This document shows, in pieces, positions 60,912 to 64,000 of a stretch of 64,000 bases of DNA (the first letter of the stretch is position 1; each line of letters opens with the position of its first letter). The notes beneath the pieces were generated by a model. The model saw only the letters and a program-made list of their open reading frames with translations. It was not told the DNA's origin and did not search any database. This DNA is from Bacillota bacterium (GTDB taxonomy: Bacteria > Bacillota > Clostridia > Lachnospirales > Lachnospiraceae). The position numbers and the translations under genes are program-made. Location of the stretch: assembly GCA_023415475.1 (NCBI GenBank), contig JAEZKL010000023.1, positions 1 through 64,000 on the forward strand, in the 5' to 3' direction.

Positions 60912-62402
60912 ATGAATAATCATTATTTTCGTATTTCAAATAAGAAGAGATATTCTGGAAAACATTTTAATATTTATATTATTCTCTGGACCTTAATCAT
61001 CATAGGTTCTGTTTATCTTTTATTACGCTTTGCGGCCATATCCTTTTCAGAAGATATTGGTCAAGCTGAGGTAAGCTATAAGAATGCTTTGCTATATTAT
61101 GTCGGTAATAAGGTTATGGAAACGGGATCGCCTTTGATCAGCTATACGATGGCCAAGCAAGAGGAGAAAGCCCCCTTTCCCATATCTGTAATGGATAATG
61201 CCTTTTCGGTTCTATATTTCGCCAAGGATAAGTCGAGGCTCATGGCAAGAGCAAAGGAATATTCCCTGAATGAGGATTATGTAATAGATAATCAGGAGGA
61301 AGAGATAACCAGTGTAACCACCATGAATTCAGAGGCAGAACAGATAGAGGATGCAGCAGATCAGGATAAGAATGCGGAGAAGACCGTAGGGGAGGCTTCT
61401 CTAATTCCTGTACTGTCCGATATAAAGACTTATAAGCTGGATACAGGAATAATAAGCAAGGAATACATCCTGACAAACGGTGCCATATACAATGAACAAG
61501 CATATCAATATTTCTCTGCAATGGACAATGATATGGAGTTTTCAGAGGGAAGGCTGGAGATGGGATATGCCAAGGGAGAGCTCCCGGTCAGGGAGAAGGA
61601 GGATGATGAAGTAATCGAGACCTCTAATCCGGGTAATATTGTGGATTATACGATGGAACAGCTAAAGGATATGAATTTTCTGGTCCGAAACTTCTATATA
61701 GTTGATCCTTCAACGAAGGTGACGGAAGATCTATTCAATGCGGAGGAGTTATTGGAAAAGGATATGAAGCTGAAGCAATCAAATGAGGCACCTCAGATCC
61801 TGATCTATCACACCCATTCCCAGGAAGCCTACTCTGACAGCAGAGTTAACGAAGCATCCGATACGGTAGTTGGTGTTGGAAGCTTTCTAGAGCAGATTCT
61901 CAAGTATCGTTATGGCTATAATGTATTACATGATACAACGATCTATGATATCATAGACGGTAAGCTTGACCGTAGCGAGGCTTATAATAAAGCATTAGAT
62001 GGTATTTCTAAGATACTGGAGGACAATCCGACGATTGAGGTCGTGATCGATCTACATAGGGACGGTGCGCCAAAAAGATCCACCATTATCGATGGAGATG
62101 AGACGGCGCAAATTATGCTGTTTAATGGTCTGAGCCGTGATGAAAATGGTCCGCTTACTCGTCTGGATAATCCCAATCTACAGGATAACCTGGCCTTTAG
62201 CCTGCAGCTTCAACTAAAGGGAATTAGTTTATATCCGGGCTTATTCTATAAAAATTATTTGCAGTGCTGGAGATATAATATGCATGTAAGGCAGAAATGT
62301 ATTTTGATGGAACTGGGTACCGATCAGAATAGCTTTCAATCTGCAAAGAACGCGATGGAGCCCTTTGCAGAAGTGCTGAATGAAGTATTACAAGGTCAAT
62401 AA
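60912..62402 (+). CDS. spoIIP: Stage II sporulation protein P
   Basis: 496 residues. One N-terminal membrane helix (about 21-42) precedes a low-complexity acidic linker (about 120-245). The C-terminal SpoIIP amidase/endopeptidase domain starts near 285, with YHTHSQEAYSDSR (about 299-311) carrying the zinc His/Glu and IDLHRDGAPK (about 380). With SpoIID and SpoIIM it thins septal peptidoglycan during engulfment. GGCGGGAGG precedes the ATG. Confidence 0.93.
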   Translation: MNNHYFRISNKKRYSGKHFNIYIILWTLIIIGSVYLLLRFAAISFSEDIGQAEVSYKNALLYYVGNKVMETGSPLISYTMAKQEEKAPFPISVMDNAFSVLYFAKDKSRLMARAKEYSLNEDYVIDNQEEEITSVTTMNSEAEQIEDAADQDKNAEKTVGEASLIPVLSDIKTYKLDTGIISKEYILTNGAIYNEQAYQYFSAMDNDMEFSEGRLEMGYAKGELPVREKEDDEVIETSNPGNIVDYTMEQLKDMNFLVRNFYIVDPSTKVTEDLFNAEELLEKDMKLKQSNEAPQILIYHTHSQEAYSDSRVNEASDTVVGVGSFLEQILKYRYGYNVLHDTTIYDIIDGKLDRSEAYNKALDGISKILEDNPTIEVVIDLHRDGAPKRSTIIDGDETAQIMLFNGLSRDENGPLTRLDNPNLQDNLAFSLQLQLKGISLYPGLFYKNYLQCWRYNMHVRQKCILMELGTDQNSFQSAKNAMEPFAEVLNEVLQGQ

Positions 62403-62493
62403 TGTGAATTAAGAAGATATGCTAAGGGCAGTTCTTTCAATGTAGAGTTAACTCGATCATATAATGGTCACATTCTGTTTTAGATGGATTATC

Positions 62494-62522
62494 TTGCGAC
62501 AAGAAAAACTATGTGATATAAT
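62494..62522 (+). promoter_or_regulatory. Promoter of lepA
   Basis: TTGCGA (62494-62499), 17-bp spacer, TATAAT (62517-62522). Confidence 0.65.
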
Positions 62523-62596
62523 CATCACAAGTGTGCGTTTGTCGCGTATCGAATCAAATTCTATATGCGGATAAAGGCAATTACAGGAGGATGAAC

Positions 62597-64000
62597 ATGT
62601 CTTTAGACCAAAGTAAAATTAGAAATTTTTGTATTATCGCTCATATAGATCATGGTAAATCAACGCTTGCGGACCGTATCATTGAGATGACGGGACTTCT
62701 TACCAGCCGTGAGATGCAGGCGCAGGTTCTGGATAATATGGATCTCGAACGAGAGAGAGGAATTACGATAAAGGCACAGACCGTACGTACCGTCTATAAG
62801 GCGAAGAACGGAGAAGAATATATCTTTAACCTGATTGATACCCCTGGACATGTGGATTTTAATTATGAGGTATCAAGAAGCCTTGCAGCTTGTGAGGGTG
62901 CCATACTTGTAGTAGATGCTGCCCAGGGTATCGAAGCCCAGACCTTAGCCAATGTATATCTGGCACTGGACCATAACCTGGATATCATGCCGGTAATCAA
63001 TAAGATTGACTTGCCCAGTGCTGACCCGGAGCGTGTGATAGCCGAAATTGAAGATGTGATTGGACTGGAGGCTCATGATGCGCCGTTGATTTCTGCTAAG
63101 ATGGGCACCAATATCGATCAGGTGCTGGAACAGATCGTTGAGAAGCTTCCGCCGCCGCAGGGAGACCCAGAGGCTCCGCTGCAGGCACTTATTTTTGACT
63201 CAATATATGATCCCTATAAGGGTGTTATCGTCTTCTGTAGAATTAAAGAAGGAAAAGTTAGAAAAGGTACCGAGCTCCGTATGATGGCGACCGGTGCTAC
63301 AGCGGAAGTAGTAGAGCTTGGAATCTTCGGACCTGGTCAATTCATTCCGACAGAGGAATTAAGTGCCGGTATGGTTGGTTATATGACTGCCAGTCTCAAA
63401 AATGTCAAAGACACCCGTGTAGGTGATACAGTTACCGATAATAAAAGACCCTGTGCCAATCCCTTACCCGGTTACAAGAAGGTCAATCCGATGGTATTCT
63501 GTGGTATGTACCCGGCCGATGGCGCGAAATATCCGGATCTTCGTGATGCTTTAGAAAAGCTGCAGCTCAATGATGCTTCCCTTCAATTCGAACCGGAGAC
63601 CTCGGTAGCCTTAGGCTTTGGTTTCCGTTGCGGTTTCCTAGGATTATTACATCTGGAGATTATTCAGGAGCGTTTGGAGAGAGAATATAACCTGGATCTG
63701 GTTACGACTGCGCCAAGTGTTGTATATAAGGTGCATAAGCACAACGGTGAAATGTTTGACATTACAAATCCCACGAATCTTCCGGATCCTTCGGAGATTG
63801 AATATCTGGAGGAGCCGATGGTATCTGCGGAGATTATGGTAACAACAGAATTCGTCGGTTCCATCATGAGTCTGTGTCAGGAGCGCCGCGGTGTATATCT
63901 TGGTATGGAGTATATGGAAACCACCAGGGCATTGTTAAAATATGAATTGCCCTTGAATGAGATTATCTATGATTTCTTCGATGCCCTAAAATCCCGTTCG
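62597..64000 (+). CDS. lepA: Elongation factor 4 (LepA), 5' part
   Basis: The first 468 codons, open at the right edge; full-length LepA is about 600 residues. Translational GTPase motifs: G1 AHIDHGKST (about 15-23), switch I region with RERGITIKAQT, G3 DTPGH and G4 NKIDLP. The LepA-specific middle holds CGMYPADGAKYPDLRDALEKLQLNDASL and GFRCGFLGLLHLEI. It acts on stalled ribosomes by back-translocation. AGGAGG lies 7 nt upstream of the ATG at 62597; an ATG at 62591 overlaps that site. Confidence 0.96.
   Translation, partial: MSLDQSKIRNFCIIAHIDHGKSTLADRIIEMTGLLTSREMQAQVLDNMDLERERGITIKAQTVRTVYKAKNGEEYIFNLIDTPGHVDFNYEVSRSLAACEGAILVVDAAQGIEAQTLANVYLALDHNLDIMPVINKIDLPSADPERVIAEIEDVIGLEAHDAPLISAKMGTNIDQVLEQIVEKLPPPQGDPEAPLQALIFDSIYDPYKGVIVFCRIKEGKVRKGTELRMMATGATAEVVELGIFGPGQFIPTEELSAGMVGYMTASLKNVKDTRVGDTVTDNKRPCANPLPGYKKVNPMVFCGMYPADGAKYPDLRDALEKLQLNDASLQFEPETSVALGFGFRCGFLGLLHLEIIQERLEREYNLDLVTTAPSVVYKVHKHNGEMFDITNPTNLPDPSEIEYLEEPMVSAEIMVTTEFVGSIMSLCQERRGVYLGMEYMETTRALLKYELPLNEIIYDFFDALKSRS

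Noticed and set aside
62512..62529. TGTGAT-N6-ATCACA palindrome over the lepA -10 element as a CRP/FNR site
   Set aside because: The TGTGA and TCACA halves are 8 bp apart instead of 6, and the site overlaps the -10, so it does not fit the class II pattern of the other four.
1..64000. CRISPR arrays, prophage, IS elements or toxin-antitoxin loci
   Set aside because: No regularly spaced direct repeats, transposase, integrase or TA-like gene pairs were seen in any frame.

Overview
The window looks like chromosome of a low-GC, Gram-positive, spore-forming obligate anaerobe of the Clostridia, most likely a Lachnospiraceae-type organism. The basis is strong Shine-Dalgarno sequences with frequent GTG/TTG starts, sporulation and germination genes (GerA-type receptor operon, gpr, spoIIP), pyruvate:ferredoxin oxidoreductase, rubrerythrin, a V-type ATPase end and 4Fe-4S ferredoxins. 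I see no phage, transposase, CRISPR array or rRNA operon. Apart from small dispersed hairpin repeats this is a core-genome stretch. The assignment rests on gene content and family recognition only.

Layout. 1-0.35 kb: end of a V-ATPase subunit D gene. 0.7-3.1 kb: an FNR-type regulator with a full cysteine set, the iron-sulfur repair protein Ric and rubrerythrin. 3.3-6.2 kb: a short promoter-plus-terminator unit (possible sRNA), a nitronate monooxygenase/FabK-like flavoprotein, a TetR regulator with a Cys-rich partner, and a DUF1858 protein. 6.4-12.1 kb: oxidative pentose phosphate genes gnd-zwf, a cyclase-family hydrolase, a fluoride channel and an APC permease. 12.4-17.7 kb: a DUF438/hemerythrin/PAS protein, a small DUF3787-like protein and nifJ. 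18-22.6 kb: a DUF6514-like protein, a structured non-coding RNA candidate and a spore-germinant receptor operon. 22.7-34.6 kb: M23 peptidase, DUF421 protein, a MacB/FtsX-type ABC pair, GNAT protein, ferredoxin, flavin reductase, phosphoesterase, DUF4474 protein, Mrp ATPase and ApbE. 34.8-41.6 kb: NusG-II protein, Gx transporter, a complete BMP-type nucleoside ABC transporter and thymidine kinase. 41.9-46.1 kb: membrane protein, ferredoxin-domain protein, peroxiredoxin, EamA transporter and HAD phosphatase. 46.4-49.2 kb: a NiCo (czcD) riboswitch in front of a P-type ATPase. 49.3-52.5 kb: IscR-like Rrf2 regulator, metY and cysK. 52.6-64 kb: yicC-remA-rpoZ, lepB, holA, tRNA-Ser, a YcdB/SLH surface protein, rpsT, gpr, spoIIP and the start of lepA.

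The most informative result is regulatory. Four CRP/FNR-type boxes (TGTGAT-N4-ATCA core) lie in front of ric, the DUF1858 gene, the DUF438/hemerythrin gene and a single-cluster ferredoxin gene. In each case the predicted -10 element falls where a class II activator site centred at -41.5 would require. With the cysteine-rich FNR-type regulator at 684, this suggests a local oxygen/NO-responsive regulon joining Fe-S repair, di-iron hemerythrin and electron-transfer functions. Two further regulatory systems are read from sequence. One is the NiCo riboswitch whose P4 helix competes with a terminator ahead of an unusual P-type ATPase. The other is a 13-base motif shared by the promoters of the Rrf2 regulator and metY, pointing to autoregulation plus control of sulfur assimilation.

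A structured RNA of about 210 nt at 18.3-18.5 kb, with a pseudoknot, an intrinsic terminator and a competing antiterminator pairing, is the best candidate for an element I cannot assign to a family.
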